DNA from: Saccopteryx bilineata
Taxonomy: Eukaryota; Chordata; Mammalia; Chiroptera; Emballonuridae
Direction of reading: 5' to 3'
Length of the DNA stretch: 64,000 nt
Assembly (NCBI RefSeq): GCF_036850765.1
Contig: NC_089493.1
Span: forward strand, 268,625,034 to 268,689,033
Shown: positions 35,588 to 45,960 of the stretch, in pieces
Position numbering within the stretch: position 1 is the stretch's first letter
Layout of the letters: each line of letters opens with the position of its first letter
Made by a program: the position numbers and the translations under genes
Notes under the pieces: model-generated
Database searches by the model: none
Told to the model about the DNA's origin: nothing
The model's input: the letters and a program-made list of their open reading frames with translations, nothing else

Positions 35588-35820
35588 TTTTTTTTTTTTA
35601 CCGATTTTAGAGAGGAAGGGAGAGAGAGGAAGGGAGAAACATTAGTTGGTTGTTCTACTTATTTATGCATTTATTAGTTGGTTCTTGTATGTGCCCTGAC
35701 CAGGAATCAAATCTGCAACTTTGATATATCAGGACAACATTCTAAATAACTGAGTCTACAGCCATACCACCCTGAACGTGCCCAATCTCGTCTAAATAAC
35801 TGAGCTACTGGGCCAGGGCT
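35588..35820 (-). mobile_element. bat VES-type SINE nested in L1
   Basis: T-rich tail, GATTTTAGAGAGGAAGGGAG, GTTGGTTGTTCTACTTATTT, TGCCCTGACCAGGAATCAAA and an end at GCTACTGGGCCAGGGC. The head is interrupted by the 5S-derived insert at 35755-35793. Confidence 0.9.
35755..35793 (+). pseudogene. 5S rRNA 5'-fragment (nt 2-40), apparent tailless retropseudogene
   Basis: Positions 35754-35793 align to nucleotides 1-40 of mammalian 5S rRNA with 37 of 40 identical. All three differences (5S positions 7, 26 and 31) are transitions at CpG sites. The copy stops at nucleotide 40, before the internal Pol III promoter, so it cannot be transcribed as 5S. The SINE sequence TCTAAATAACTGAG appears on both sides (35741-35754 and 35791-35804) as a perfect direct repeat, 11 bp beyond the TCT shared with 5S. 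There is no A-tail. The insertion is therefore younger than the host SINE. Confidence 0.9.
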
Positions 35821-36179
35821 TATTGTTTATAAATTATACCTCAATAAAGTTGATTTAAAAAATAATTTGGGAGGATGAAGCCAACATGGCCCTGAAGCTG
35901 CCAGTGCTACCCCAATAAGCCTGTGCAGGGACAGCACCTCCCAGGGGCGCGGTTCATCGACTGCTTACTCCCGCTGACAAGAGAGAACTTCTGTGATGTC
36001 CTACATTCAATTATAGCAGGCCAGAGTGTGGGAGGGGAGACAGAGGAGGTTAATAATTTAACAGAACTGTGGGCCAAAACTAATAAACGGTACAAAATTT
36101 AACAAAATTAACTCATATTCCTGAATGGATGTTTTACACTTTGAATTAATTTCTAGGTGGCTTTTCCTGTGATTGTCTA

Positions 36180-36620
36180 GAGAAAATAGCCAACTTCCAG
36201 ACACCACTGCATCCTGCTTATCATGAATGAAATATTGGATCGTTGCCCACAACCAATCCAAAGTCAGCAGACACTTCTTCCGAACGGGCTCTGCACCAAT
36301 CCCAGAGCTGTTCTCCCTGCACCTTCTCCCGCCCCTTCCTCTAGACTCAATATAAATCAGAACAACTTACGTCTTTCTTCCCCAAATGTACTGTATAAGA
36401 GTGCCACACCAGTCTTGGGAAGATGGACATGTTCTTCTTCCTCATGTAGCCCGGCTGCTAGTAGTTTAAACTGTATACCCCAGAACCTGCTCCTTTCTAT
36501 GGATAACATATGGCTCGATAAAACCTTTTTTTTTTTTCTTTCCAGGAAATCTTTAGTCTTCGAAGGTTTTTGTTTAACAAAGAAGACAAAGGCTCTATCC
36601 TCTGGGAGGAGAGAGCTAGA
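36180..36620 (+). mobile_element. candidate ERV-type LTR
   Basis: CCAAT-box-like AACCAATCCAAAG and ACCAATCCCAG precede a TATA-like CTCAATATAAATCAG and a polyadenylation-like CTCGATAAAACC with T-rich sequence, spaced as in a retroviral LTR. Boundaries and duplication were not found. Confidence 0.35.
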
Positions 36621-37189
36621 CCACAGGACAGCTAAGAGGACACTCAGGAAAAGTGCTCCTGACACTTCGACTGTGACAAGCACTCCGAATTGGTCGGCTT
36701 GTCCTTATGCCTCCTAAAGTTCCTCTCCTCCTGCAGGGAAGAAGAAAAGAGTTTGGATCCAGGAAGGTGACACAGCTTTTATCAGGGGTGGTAGAAAATT
36801 CCCCAAGTTGAATCCCCTAGGGGTGCTAGCTAAAAATACTGATTCCTGACCTCACTTCCAGATCCACTAAAACAGACCCATCAGAATGAGAGATTTACAC
36901 GTCTTCTTTTGTAAATAGCTTCTAAGAGAGTCTGATAGTGTGGGGACCACTTCAATGCCACGTCTCCTCCCAGCTCAGCGGAGTCTCCCACAGATAGGCA
37001 TTGCCTCAGGGATGTTCTCAGTTTTCTCACCAGCTGCAGGAACATTTGAGGTTGGAGAGTTTCCTGTGATCAGCTTCACAACAAGTCCTGGGAATTGGCC
37101 ATTGTATGGAAAGTAGTCTCTCTGTCAAAGGCTGGTGATCATGATTCATGACACAAGCAGTATTTCCTCCCAGGAAGACTGCCAGGGAG

Positions 37190-37193
<4 letters not shown>

Positions 37194-37250
<57 letters not shown>
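37194..37250 (+). repeat. (TA)28 microsatellite
   Basis: 57 uninterrupted bases of TA. It is likely highly polymorphic and prone to cruciform extrusion. Confidence 0.98.
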
Positions 37251-37252
<2 letters not shown>

Positions 37253-37889
37253 TCTGCTATGTATTCCTTTCCTTTTTAAGAAATAAAATAAAGATTATAA
37301 GCAGATTATATCAAGCAGAGTACCTTGAAATATGAATTGGAGAATATTATACATAAAGAAAGAAATGGTATGTTCTTAGAGCCTCCATCAATTTCTGAGA
37401 GAATCCGATTGCTACATGTAACATAATAGACCTGGAGGATTGCTGTTGGAGTTCAGGTTCATGAAGCTGTTTAATGAAGAGTACATCCAGGCAATTCTCT
37501 GTGCAGAGCTGTGTTTCCCCCAGGTTTTCTGCATGCAAAGCAGCAGTAGGCATGTAACAGCACACAAAGAAAAGGCACTCTGACGTCTCAGCTGTTGGGT
37601 CTGCCGTCATCACCCACCTGTGACCTGGTACTTACTTACTGATAAACTTATGAAATATCCTTAAATCTTACATCCTAAGAGAGCTTTGCAAGCAAAACCA
37701 CTCAGGTAGCTCTGAGGATCTAGGCAAAGGAAGCAAGAAACCCAGACTGAATGAAACAAACATTCCTCTGACAAGACCACTTTCAAAGCGAACATACGGA
37801 AACATGTGCTGATGAACATCATTGTTGCTCTCAGGTTGAAGACAGGTCCTTTACATGACCTGTCTGAACAGACCCCAGATTACCTCTCC

Positions 37890-38335
37890 AAACTCATCTT
37901 AGAGTCTAATGCCCTGCTCTCCTCTTTAGACAGATGTACCTTTTAGCCTCTCTTGCCCCAGGGCCTTTGCTCAAGCTCTCCCCTGCTCCTGAAAATGCCC
38001 TTTTTATCCTTCTTCACACAATTAACTTCTATTCATCTGTGAGATGGCAACTTAAGTATCCCTCCTTCCAGGGCAGTTTCCCCTTACCTTTTGTGTCCAA
38101 ACTTCTATTACAATGGTTTGCACATTGTATAATCCCCTTTGCAGCAATGATCATGACTGTGACCTTGTAATCGTTGATGGGGTTATTTGACAAAGCTCCG
38201 TCAGGGCAAAACTTCAGTCATTTCTTGTTCTTCTCTTGAACGTCAGTATGTAGCACAGTGCCAGGCATGTAGATACACAGGAATATTTGTTTAATAACAG
38301 AAAGAATGAATGAATGAATGAATGAATGAATGGTC
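37890..38335 (+). repeat. L2-like LINE 3' region ending in (AATG)n
   Basis: CCCCAGGGCCTTTGCTCAAG, AACTTCTATTCATCTGTGAG, AGCACAGTGCCAGGCATGTA and TTTGTTTAATAACAG are L2 3' landmarks. The terminal GAATGAATGA tract at about 38306-38331 is the expanded L2 end. Confidence 0.75.
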
Positions 38336-38689
38336 ATCTAGAGCAAATTTCTCCTCTTGAAGATGTGGACACCCAAGCCCAATGAGGTAGGAATCTGCTG
38401 CGAGTTAGTGACTGAGCTGAAACCAGGACTAAGGGTCTTACAACTCTGAGCCCAACTCTCCCGATGATGCTGCCTTTCCGCCTTAATAAAATGATGACTC
38501 AGTTGTAAAAAAAAAAAAAAAAATGAAAGCAAGCCAAAAGAAAATTAGAGAGTTTTCCACTGAATGGACCATCTTTGTGCTCACAAAGAAAGGAAAGTGC
38601 ACAAAGGAAATCATGAAAAGAAGCAGGGGATATTATAAGCAAAGTACTTGATATGAATAATAATGAACAAAAACATTCCTGCTTATTGT

Positions 38690-39070
38690 TGATCTAATTT
38701 TGAGTTTTAATGAATAGCAGGGATGGTAATTACTCAATTCCTATGTTTCTATAAAAAACCAACACATGAAACCTCACAGTTCGATATTTATGAAGTGTCA
38801 GGTTCCCTTAAATACTCAGCTTTGCAATTAGAAGGGGAGCTATTCATTAACATTTTAAACTAGATAAATAAAGAATAGAGTTGTTAATTATTCATTAAAA
38901 TTTTAAAAACTGGAAATTATACACTCATCTTTTGGGTATATCCATATCATTTAATTAGCTCTGAGTCAAAATGCTGCTAAGAAGCATGCATCTACACACC
39001 TAGAAATTAAATGGAACACCTATTAGCAAATGGAGTGATTTAATCAGGTTAACAATTCAGGTTTATCTTC
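38690..39070. other. AT-rich, ATTA-dense noncoding stretch
   Basis: Many ATTA/TAAT cores (GGTAATTACTCAAT, GTTAATTATTCATTA, CATTTAATTAGC) occur in repeat-free sequence. It may be a conserved homeodomain-binding region, but base composition alone could produce this. Confidence 0.25.
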
Positions 39071-39094
39071 CATTTGTATCAAGGATGCATTGCC

Positions 39095-39300
39095 AGACGT
39101 CAGATGTCTTAGAAAGAGCACTAGCTTTCGAGTCAGAAGGAGCCGGGTTTCAATTATTTTTCTTCTGAGTGGCCTCTGGCTACTTGCTCACCCATTCTGG
39201 AGTCAGTTCTCTGTCCATAAAAGTGGATTAGAGTCTTACTTCACAGGGTCCTTGGGAGGGATTAAAGGGCGTGAAGTATGCACAAGGGCTGGCTTAGTCG
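39095..39300 (+). repeat. MIR SINE
   Basis: AGAAAGAGCACTAGCTTTCG, GAGTCAGAAGGAGCCGGG, a TCTGTCCATAAAAGTGGA block and GGGAGGGATTAAAGGGCG match MIR order. Confidence 0.85.
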
Positions 39301-39454
39301 GTTTCTCATGAGTTCTGATGAATAGAACATTGCTCTGGCCCAGCTCAGGCCCAGCCGAATGGAATAAACTTCGGGTTTTCTACAGGTGTTGCTCCTAGAC
39401 CTGATGAGAAGGTCAGGACATAAAGAGCAGTCACTCACAAGAGTTTAAGACCAG

Positions 39455-39565
39455 GGCTCTGTAGTGAAAGGCAGGGGCCATGTGTGTTTGGCTCATTGCT
39501 ACATGCCCAGGGTATGGTAACCGGGATAGAGGACGTGTTCACTGGTATTTATGAATAAACAACTA
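39455..39565 (+). repeat. L2/MIR-type 3' fragment
   Basis: GGCAGGGGCCATGTGTG, TTGCTACATGCCCAGG and GGTATTTATGAATAAAC resemble the L2 terminal region. Confidence 0.6.
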
Positions 39566-41389
39566 TGTGAACATCATGGTGGCACTCACATCCCCAGATG
39601 CTTTCTGTAATGCTCGGACTATCGCCTTTGCACAGGTAACTTGTGTTCCCAATTCTCTCCATCCTCCCGGGGTATTGGCCCCCAGAGGAAGCCTGCCTTG
39701 GGAGCTTGCTAGCTGGGGCTGTTTCCTGACCGCTCCATGCCCTGGGGATCCAGGACTCCATCGCATTCCGTACTTCCTGTGTCTAACTTTCAGGTGGTGT
39801 CAGGAGCTGACAGCATCGAACCGTCCGTGCCCTGCTGCTGTTCTGCCCGGCTCAGGAAGTGCCGTCCTCCTGAATCTCTGCACAGTGTCTGGGGCCTGAA
39901 AACCCAATATTTGCCCTGCCCATGCCAAGCTTTAGGTGGGATTGCTTCAACCCCTTGCCTGGCTTGCTGTCGGCCCATTCCCTTGTCCTCTGTCCTGGTG
40001 TTAACTATGATTTTGTTGTCCCGTGTCCCTCCCAGGCTCAGAGATTCTCTCTGGAAGCTTTGCTCCCCTTCCCTTCCAGCCAGAACACACTCCCATGTGG
40101 CATTGTGCACAAATCAAGTGTGGGCCTTCACAGCAACGGGAAGTGGGCGCGGGCAGATAGTCACCTTTCTGAAGAGTGACCCGGCATCCCCCAGCCCAGA
40201 CCTTTGACAGAATCGCTTGTTTCCTAGTCAGTGACCTAAATAGAGCAGATAAATCACACGCCACCAGGCCCTAACTGCCTGCCTCCCCGGCTCTCCAGCC
40301 ACAGGGTCTCAGTCCACTGGGAGGAGAGGGGCTGGAGGTATCTTGAACCAGTCTAGAACACCAACCAATGGTTCTTTGTATGAGACAATTGCAAATACCA
40401 CTATATTAAACATGTCTTTTTATTCTGGTGTTCAGCATCTGGGGCCTTACTCAGGAAGAGACTGCCCCTCCCAGGCCTAGCCAGTTCTTAGAGTTAGGAA
40501 ATGACTGGCCTGCAAGTGCCTCTTTCACACGCAAACCAACCAATCCAGAGCCCACACCCAACCACCTCCTGTACTGAGTTATTAAATTCCAGACCAATAT
40601 TCTCCTGCCTTAATCACCCAGGTACCAGACAACTTGGGACAGTCCCCTAGAGCCTGCTGAGATTATTCAAACCAGCCAGTCCAAAGCCTGCATATTCTAA
40701 CCTTTCTTCCCACAGAAGCCACAGTGAAGACCCTTGCCCACATTCTCCCTTGTTCCCTCTGCCTCCAGTCAGACTCCGGTGCCTCCCATTCGGTCCTGCT
40801 CGGTGTGGCATGCCCTTGCTCTTGCAAATTACTTTTCATTGACAATGACCTCTCCTGGTCTGCTGGCCTCACCGTACCTGAGTCACAATGAAATCTACAT
40901 TTTAAAACAGCTGCTCATATTGTCCCATGATCTAAGCCCTAGAAAAATCTATCTGACTTTGCCCAGAAGAGCAAACTCTCAGACCCTGACAGCATAAGCT
41001 GAACAATGAATGAGTTGGAGTATGAGACGCACTTCAGACAAGCAACATAAGAAAACTCCTCCTGGGTACACTTGGGAAGTCAGTATGGTTGGCAGAAAGC
41101 AATCTCCTTCCACAGCAGTATGATAAAGCAACATCATGAAGGGGCATGGGAGTGAAACGTGAGGAATGCTACGAGATATTGGATGGCAGTAAGATCTAAG
41201 ATCACCCGATACGGGCAACATTATGGTGGAGTCAGGGTGTGGTTTTAGCAATTGCAAGTTACCGCCCCTGAGGTGGAATAAAGAACTGAACCAAAGCTGA
41301 GCAATTCTGATGGCCATCGTGAAGTGCACAGGTACTAGCTGAGTGCTTTTGCTTGGTTACATTCTTGTTTGTAACAAAGGTACTGCTAT
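39566..41389. other. unannotated sequence with a possible LTR at about 40500-40900
   Basis: 40500-40900 has AACCAACCAATCCAGAG, a CCACAGAAGCC block and CTTGCAAATTACTTTTCATTG, which resemble ERV LTR spacing. Open frames at 39549-40264 overlap on both strands without coding signals. Confidence 0.3.
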
Positions 41390-41805
41390 TGTGTAAAGGG
41401 GCTGAATTGTGTCCCTCTAAAATTCCTATGTTGAAGTCCTCACCCCTAGTGTGTTTCAGAATTTGGAGATAGTCTTTAAAGAATTAATTAAGTTAAAATG
41501 AGGTCATTAGGTTGTATTCTAATCCAATATGACTGATGTCCTTATACGAAGAGGAAATGTGGATCATAGACACACACAGGTGGAAGATGACATGAGGACA
41601 GGGGAAGATGGTCATCTGTTAGCCAGGGAAAGAAGCCTCCGTAGACACAGAAAGCCAATCCTGATTTTGAAATTTTGAACTTCTAGCTTCCAGAGAGCTG
41701 TGAGAAGACGGACATCTGCTGTTTAAGCCCCGCCCCACCCCCACTCTCCAGTCTGTGGTACTTTGTCATGGCGCCCTAGCCCTAGCCAACTCACACAGGT
41801 GCTGT
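41390..41805 (+). mobile_element. MaLR (MLT1/MST-type) LTR, well preserved
   Basis: GGGGCTGAATTGTGTCCCTC, CCTATGTTGAAGTCCTCACC, TTTGGAGATAGTCTTTAAAG, AATCCAATATGACTGATGTC, CTTCTAGCTTCCAGAGAGC and CTGCTGTTTAAGCC are in canonical order. No internal region is adjacent. Confidence 0.85.
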
Positions 41806-42433
41806 TCTCCTCACTCACTGAGGCATGTTTAGAGAAAGGGAGGAAAGAGCTCTGCAGCAAAGTAGAATGTATTTTATTTTTATTAGTTTTTCACGCAGGC
41901 TGCCAATAGACTTGCCTACAGCCATAAGTATAGGTAGATAGCAGTGGCAAGTAAAGTTACCACATCAAAACCTGGGCATGAATCCGAGTGATGGAGCTTC
42001 AGCCCTCAGAAACTCTTATCTGTTCCAACGCCCACAGCCCTTGCCCACAATACTGCCATCATCAAAGGTGCTTTTTAAACTTAGAAACACTGAATCATTG
42101 ATAAATTCAAAACTTGAATCATCCTGTCATGCTGTGGCAATGTGGGATGATCAAGTCGAGTTAAAAGCATGAGCCAAGTCTTTTTAGGTACATGCAAATA
42201 AGGCTGTCAGACTTGCAGAGCTCAGGGAGTTCTGTAAAATGTAGTATCCAAATAATTAAAGGTTTATGCCCTCACCCTTTCTGAAGACTGCACAGTTATT
42301 AGGGAGAATATAGAGTTACATGCATCTGGTTGGACCTTGGCATACCTAACCAAGGTGAAAGCCAGATACTTTCGTATCTATTTAGAGAGTAAAGACTAAC
42401 AGCCAGATCTCATATCCAAGACAGTAATCCTTT

Positions 42434-42766
42434 TTTTTCTTTTAAAGAGAGAGTCAGAGAGAGGGATAGATAAGGACAGACAGACAGACAGGAACGGAGA
42501 GAGATGAGAAGCATCAATCATCAGTTTTTTGTTGCGATACCTTAGTTGTTCATTGATTGCTTTCTCATATGTGCATTGACCGCGGGCCTTCAGCAGTCCG
42601 AGTAACCCCTTGCTCGAGCCAGTGACCTTGGATCTAAGCTGGCGAGCTTTTTGCTCAAGTCAGATGAGCCCACGCTCAAACTGGCAACCTCGGGGTCTCG
42701 AACCTGGGTCCTCCTCCGCATCCCAGTCCGACACTCTATCCACTGCGCCACTGTCTGGTCAGGCAT
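42434..42766 (-). mobile_element. second bat tRNA-derived SINE type
   Basis: The reversed head contains CACTGCGCCACTGTCTGGTC and a B-box-like GGGTCTCGAACC. The body carries GCTCGAGCCAGTGACCTTGG, GCGGGCCTTCAGCAGTCC and TTGCGATACCTTAGTTGTTC, and the tail is GACAGACAGACAGG-rich. It differs clearly from the GGCCCTGGCCGG family. The 15-bp duplication AGACAGTAAT(C/T)CTTT lies at 42419-42433 and 42767-42781. Confidence 0.93.
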
Positions 42767-43137
42767 AGACAGTAATTCTTTAATGGCTATGAAGCATGGA
42801 CAATAGGGATGCTGGCAAGCCAACAGGCATAGTAAGAACTCTGGTCTTGAAACTAGAAAACCTGCACCTTTCACTCACTTATCATTTGAGTCATTTATTT
42901 TCCAAACATCTTTTTCTTTTTTCCAATTGAAAAAAAAAAAAAAATAGCATCAATCCATACTAATCGCTCACATTGTTGGGAGGCTCAAATGGGAAAGTTA
43001 TTAAACTCTAAGTGCCAAGTGAAAGTAGGGACACCTTACTCTTTAAAAGGAGACCATCTCTATATGGCAATAGCAACTTAAGCATTTACAATCACACAGA
43101 AAAATTGTTACCACTCCCTTCCTGATCTTTGACTTTT

Positions 43138-43556
43138 TTTTTCTTTCTTTTTTTTTTTTTTTTTTTTTTTTTTGTATTTTTCTGAAGCTGAAAACGGGGA
43201 GAGACAGTCAGACAGACTCCCGCATGCGCCCGACCGGGATCCACCCGGCACGCCCACCAGGGGCGATGCTCTGCCCACCAGGGGGCGATGCTCTGCCCCT
43301 CCAGGGCGTCGCTCTGCCGTGACCAGAGCCACTCTAGTGCCTGGGGCAGAGGCCAAGGAGCCATCCCCAGCGCCCGAGCCATCTTTGCTCCAATGGAGCC
43401 TTGGCTGCGGGAGGGGAAGAGAGAGACAGAGAGGAAATGGGGGAGGGGTGGAGAAGCAAATGGGCGCTTCTCCTATGTGCCCTGGCCGGGAATCAAACCC
43501 GGGTCCCCTGCACGCCAGGCCGACGCTCTACCGCTGAGCCAATTGACCAGGGCCAG
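43138..43556 (-). mobile_element. bat long VES/MEG-type SINE, young copy
   Basis: A long T-tract (about 43138-43173) is followed by TGTATTTTTCTGAAGCTG, the full GC-rich domain and the reversed tRNA head ending GACCAGGGCC. A perfect 11-bp duplication CTTTGACTTTT lies at 43127-43137 and 43557-43567. The pure A-tail and many CpGs suggest recent insertion. Confidence 0.97.
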
Positions 43557-43567
43557 CTTTGACTTTT

Positions 43568-44425
43568 AATCTGAAGATCATTTTAGACTGAGGGAACAGT
43601 TTTGGTATAACCTCAGGCAAGGTCCCCAGTGTTAATATTTTGTATAGCCATTAGCAAAGCTAAGTTAAGAAATTACAATTAGTACAATAGTAATAACTAA
43701 ACTGCAAACTTTATTCAAAGTTCCCTGGTTTTTGCACCAATGTTCTTTTTCTGTTCCAGGATCTGATTCAGAATACCACATAGCATTTGGTTGTCATGTT
43801 TCCTTAGTCCTCTCCAATCTGTGACAAGCTTTTCCTGACCTGCCGACTCAGTTACTTTGTAGCTTGTCCCTCAATTTGGATTTGTCTTACCTTTTCTCAG
43901 GTTTGTATCAAGAAGGATATTAGCTAAACTTTATCACTTGTTCAAGGTGATATCTAGGGAATTTCTTCACTGCAAAGTTATATTTTTTTCCTATTCATTT
44001 CAGAGATACTACTTTTGGGGGACTTACTTTGAGATTATACAAATATCATGTTTCTTCTTTAACTTTCACACATTAATTCTAGCATTCCTTAGTATATCAT
44101 TTTCTTTGTAATTGAGATATACACTGCTCACAAAAACTAGGGAATATTTCAAAATGAATATGAAGCAATAAAAAAAAGAAGCATTTGATTTTTTTATTAT
44201 TGAACAAGAACATCAGAAAAGCAAATGACAAGTCAAGGAAAGTTGTTTGATTATGCAAATGAGATGAAAAACCAAGTTTTATTTCATTGGTGAAAATGCA
44301 CTGTACAAAAGGCTGAAAGTAAAGGAGTATCTGCATGTTCCCTGATCCCCTAATTTTTGTGAGCAGTGTAATTGATATAAAACATTAGTTTCAGATGTGC
44401 AACATAATTGTCTGATATATGTAAA
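43568..44425 (+). repeat. old L1 (L1ME-like) 3'-UTR, interrupted by a MITE
   Basis: CAGTTACTTTGTAGCTTGTCC, CTCAATTTGGATTTGTCTTACC, TTGTTCAAGGTGATATCTAG and CTTACTTTGAGATTATAC are the well-known L1ME-type 3'-UTR blocks. ACATTAGTTTCAGATGTGCA continues beyond the MITE at 44122-44368. Confidence 0.7.
44122..44368. mobile_element. mariner-type MITE, 247 bp
   Basis: Starts CACTGCTCACAAAAACTAGG and ends CCCTAATTTTTGTGAGCAGTG. TA dinucleotides flank it (44120-44121, 44369-44370). No transposase frame fits inside. It shares termini with the 76-bp copy at 26210-26285. Confidence 0.88.
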
Positions 44426-44427
44426 TA

Positions 44428-44520
44428 CAGTTGACCCTTGACTAATACAACATAGTTGAAAATCCTTGTATAAGTTTTGACTCCCCAAGAACTCAGTTAT
44501 TCCTTGGTATCCCCTGAGAT
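44428..44520 (+). mobile_element. Tigger-type terminal fragment
   Basis: ACAGTTGACCCTTGACTAAT is the characteristic Tigger1-like end (normally CAGTTGACCCTTGAACAAC). Only the terminal region remains before the pyrimidine tract. Confidence 0.65.
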
Positions 44521-44534
44521 TTCAGTTCAGAACT

Positions 44535-44700
44535 TCTTTCCTCCTTTCTTTCCTTTCCTTTCTTTCCTTTCCTTTCCTTTCCTTTCCTTTCCTTTCCTTT
44601 CCTTTCCTTTCCTTTCCTTTCCTTTCCTTTCCTTTCCTTCCTTCCTCCCTCCTTCCTTCTCTCCTTTCTTCCTTTCTTCTGTCTGTCTTTCTACTATAAT
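44535..44700 (+). repeat. (CCTTT)n polypyrimidine tract
   Basis: Near-perfect pentamers CCTTT cover about 44566-44637, flanked by CTTT/CCTTC variants. This produces the FPFLS-type and KGKER-type repeat frames. Confidence 0.97.
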
Positions 44701-44749
44701 ACATTTATATCAGCACAAACTGAAGGATATTTGCTTTATGCTTGGGTTT

Positions 44750-45121
44750 TTAAAAATGATTTCACTTACATGTGGCACATAAAGAACAAAATAAACAACA
44801 AACAAAAACAACAAACAGAATCATAGAAGCAGAGAAAAAACTGATGGTTGCCAGAGGAGAGGGAGGTTGGGGGGATGGGTGAAAAGGTGAAGGGATTAAG
44901 AAGTACAAACTGGTAGTTACAGCATAGTTTCAAGGATGTAAAGTGCAGCATAGGGAACATAGTAAATAATATCATAACTGTGTATGGTGTCAGTTGGGTA
45001 CTGAAAATATTGGGGGCATCACTTTGTAAATTATATCATTATCTAACCACTATGCTGTACACCTGAAACTAATACAAAATAATATTGAATGTCAACTGCA
45101 ATAGAAAAATAAAATTTAAAA
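44750..45121 (+). mobile_element. L1 3' UTR
   Basis: ATGATTTCACTTACATGTGG, ACTGATGGTTGCCAGAGGAG, TAGTAAATAATATCATAACTG, CACTATGCTGTACACCTGAA, ACTAATACAAAATAATATTG and a terminal AATAAAA-rich tail form a well-preserved laurasiatherian L1 3' end. Confidence 0.88.
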
Positions 45122-45694
45122 ATATGATATACTTTGGGTTTTAATTTAATCCCAGCTTTGGCTCCTAGGTGCTCTTTCAGAATTGGCTCCTGTGCCCTTT
45201 CAACATGCCTGTCTTCTGCAGGTTTGGGTTGCTTGTTTAGTTGGCTGGAGCCACCTTGCGTCTTGCCTGCTCTAGCTGCTTCCCCACAGGCTCTCCATTT
45301 CACCAAAACATCAAAAACACGTTGCAAAAAAAAAAAAAAAAAGTAATTTATGTTGTGAAAGACGAAAGGTTCCAGTTTTTCATCAGATTCCCTCCCCTTC
45401 ACCACTTCCTCCCACCTGGAAAGAAGCACATAGTCTCACAGATAAGGTGTCACTGGACCACCGCTGTGCGGTAGGCACTGGGTCCAGCAGGCGGAGTGTC
45501 AGCTAATGCCATTCCCTGAACTAAAGGAGTTATCACTCCTATGGAAATGATTTTAGCAGCTATGCTGCAAGTAAACAGTTTATGATAGCCAGCAATAGAA
45601 AGCACATCAGATATATATATATACTTAACCTCGCTCAGTCCATGGAGAAGATCGGCGGACTCTAGATTCTGTCCTCTGAGACAGTAACTAGGCA

Positions 45695-45960
45695 CATGTG
45701 GTAGGCTAAATAATGATCCCCAAGGGATGCCCACAGCCACCGAGTAAGATATAGGCTGTGTGTCTGTGTTAGTGTGTCCATACCCACATGCACCTTTAGG
45801 TGCTTCCTAAATAATAACCCCTGAACCCTGTAAATATATCACCTTATATGGTTAAAGGAGACTTTGACTTCCAGAACTATAAGAGAATAAATTTACATTG
45901 CTTGAAGACACTGCATTTGAATTTGTTACAGAGGCAGTAGGAGACTAATACAGCATATAA
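45695..45960 (+). mobile_element. MLT1-like MaLR LTR, internally deleted
   Basis: GTGGTAGGCTAAATAATGATCC, ATAACCCCTGAACCCTGTAA, ATATGGTTAAAGGAGACTTTG, GAATTTGTTACAGAGGCAG and GAGACTAATACAGC are MaLR ends with most of the centre missing. Confidence 0.65.

Larger units (their letters stand above)
34875..35866 (+). mobile_element. L1 (L1M-type) 3' end with nested SINE
   Basis: The sequence follows the L1 ORF2 end and 3' UTR: CCTACTAGAATGACTGAGC, ACTGTTGGTGGGCATGCAAC, ACTTACCCACAAGAAAGG, ATATCCATCAACAGGTGAAT, and the terminal AATTATACCTCAATAAAGTTG with A-tail at about 35850. A bat SINE splits it at 35588-35820. No intact reading frame remains. Confidence 0.9.

Noticed and set aside
44477..44782. 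FPFLS-repeat and KGKER-repeat frames
   Set aside because: Generated by the (CCTTT)n tract.
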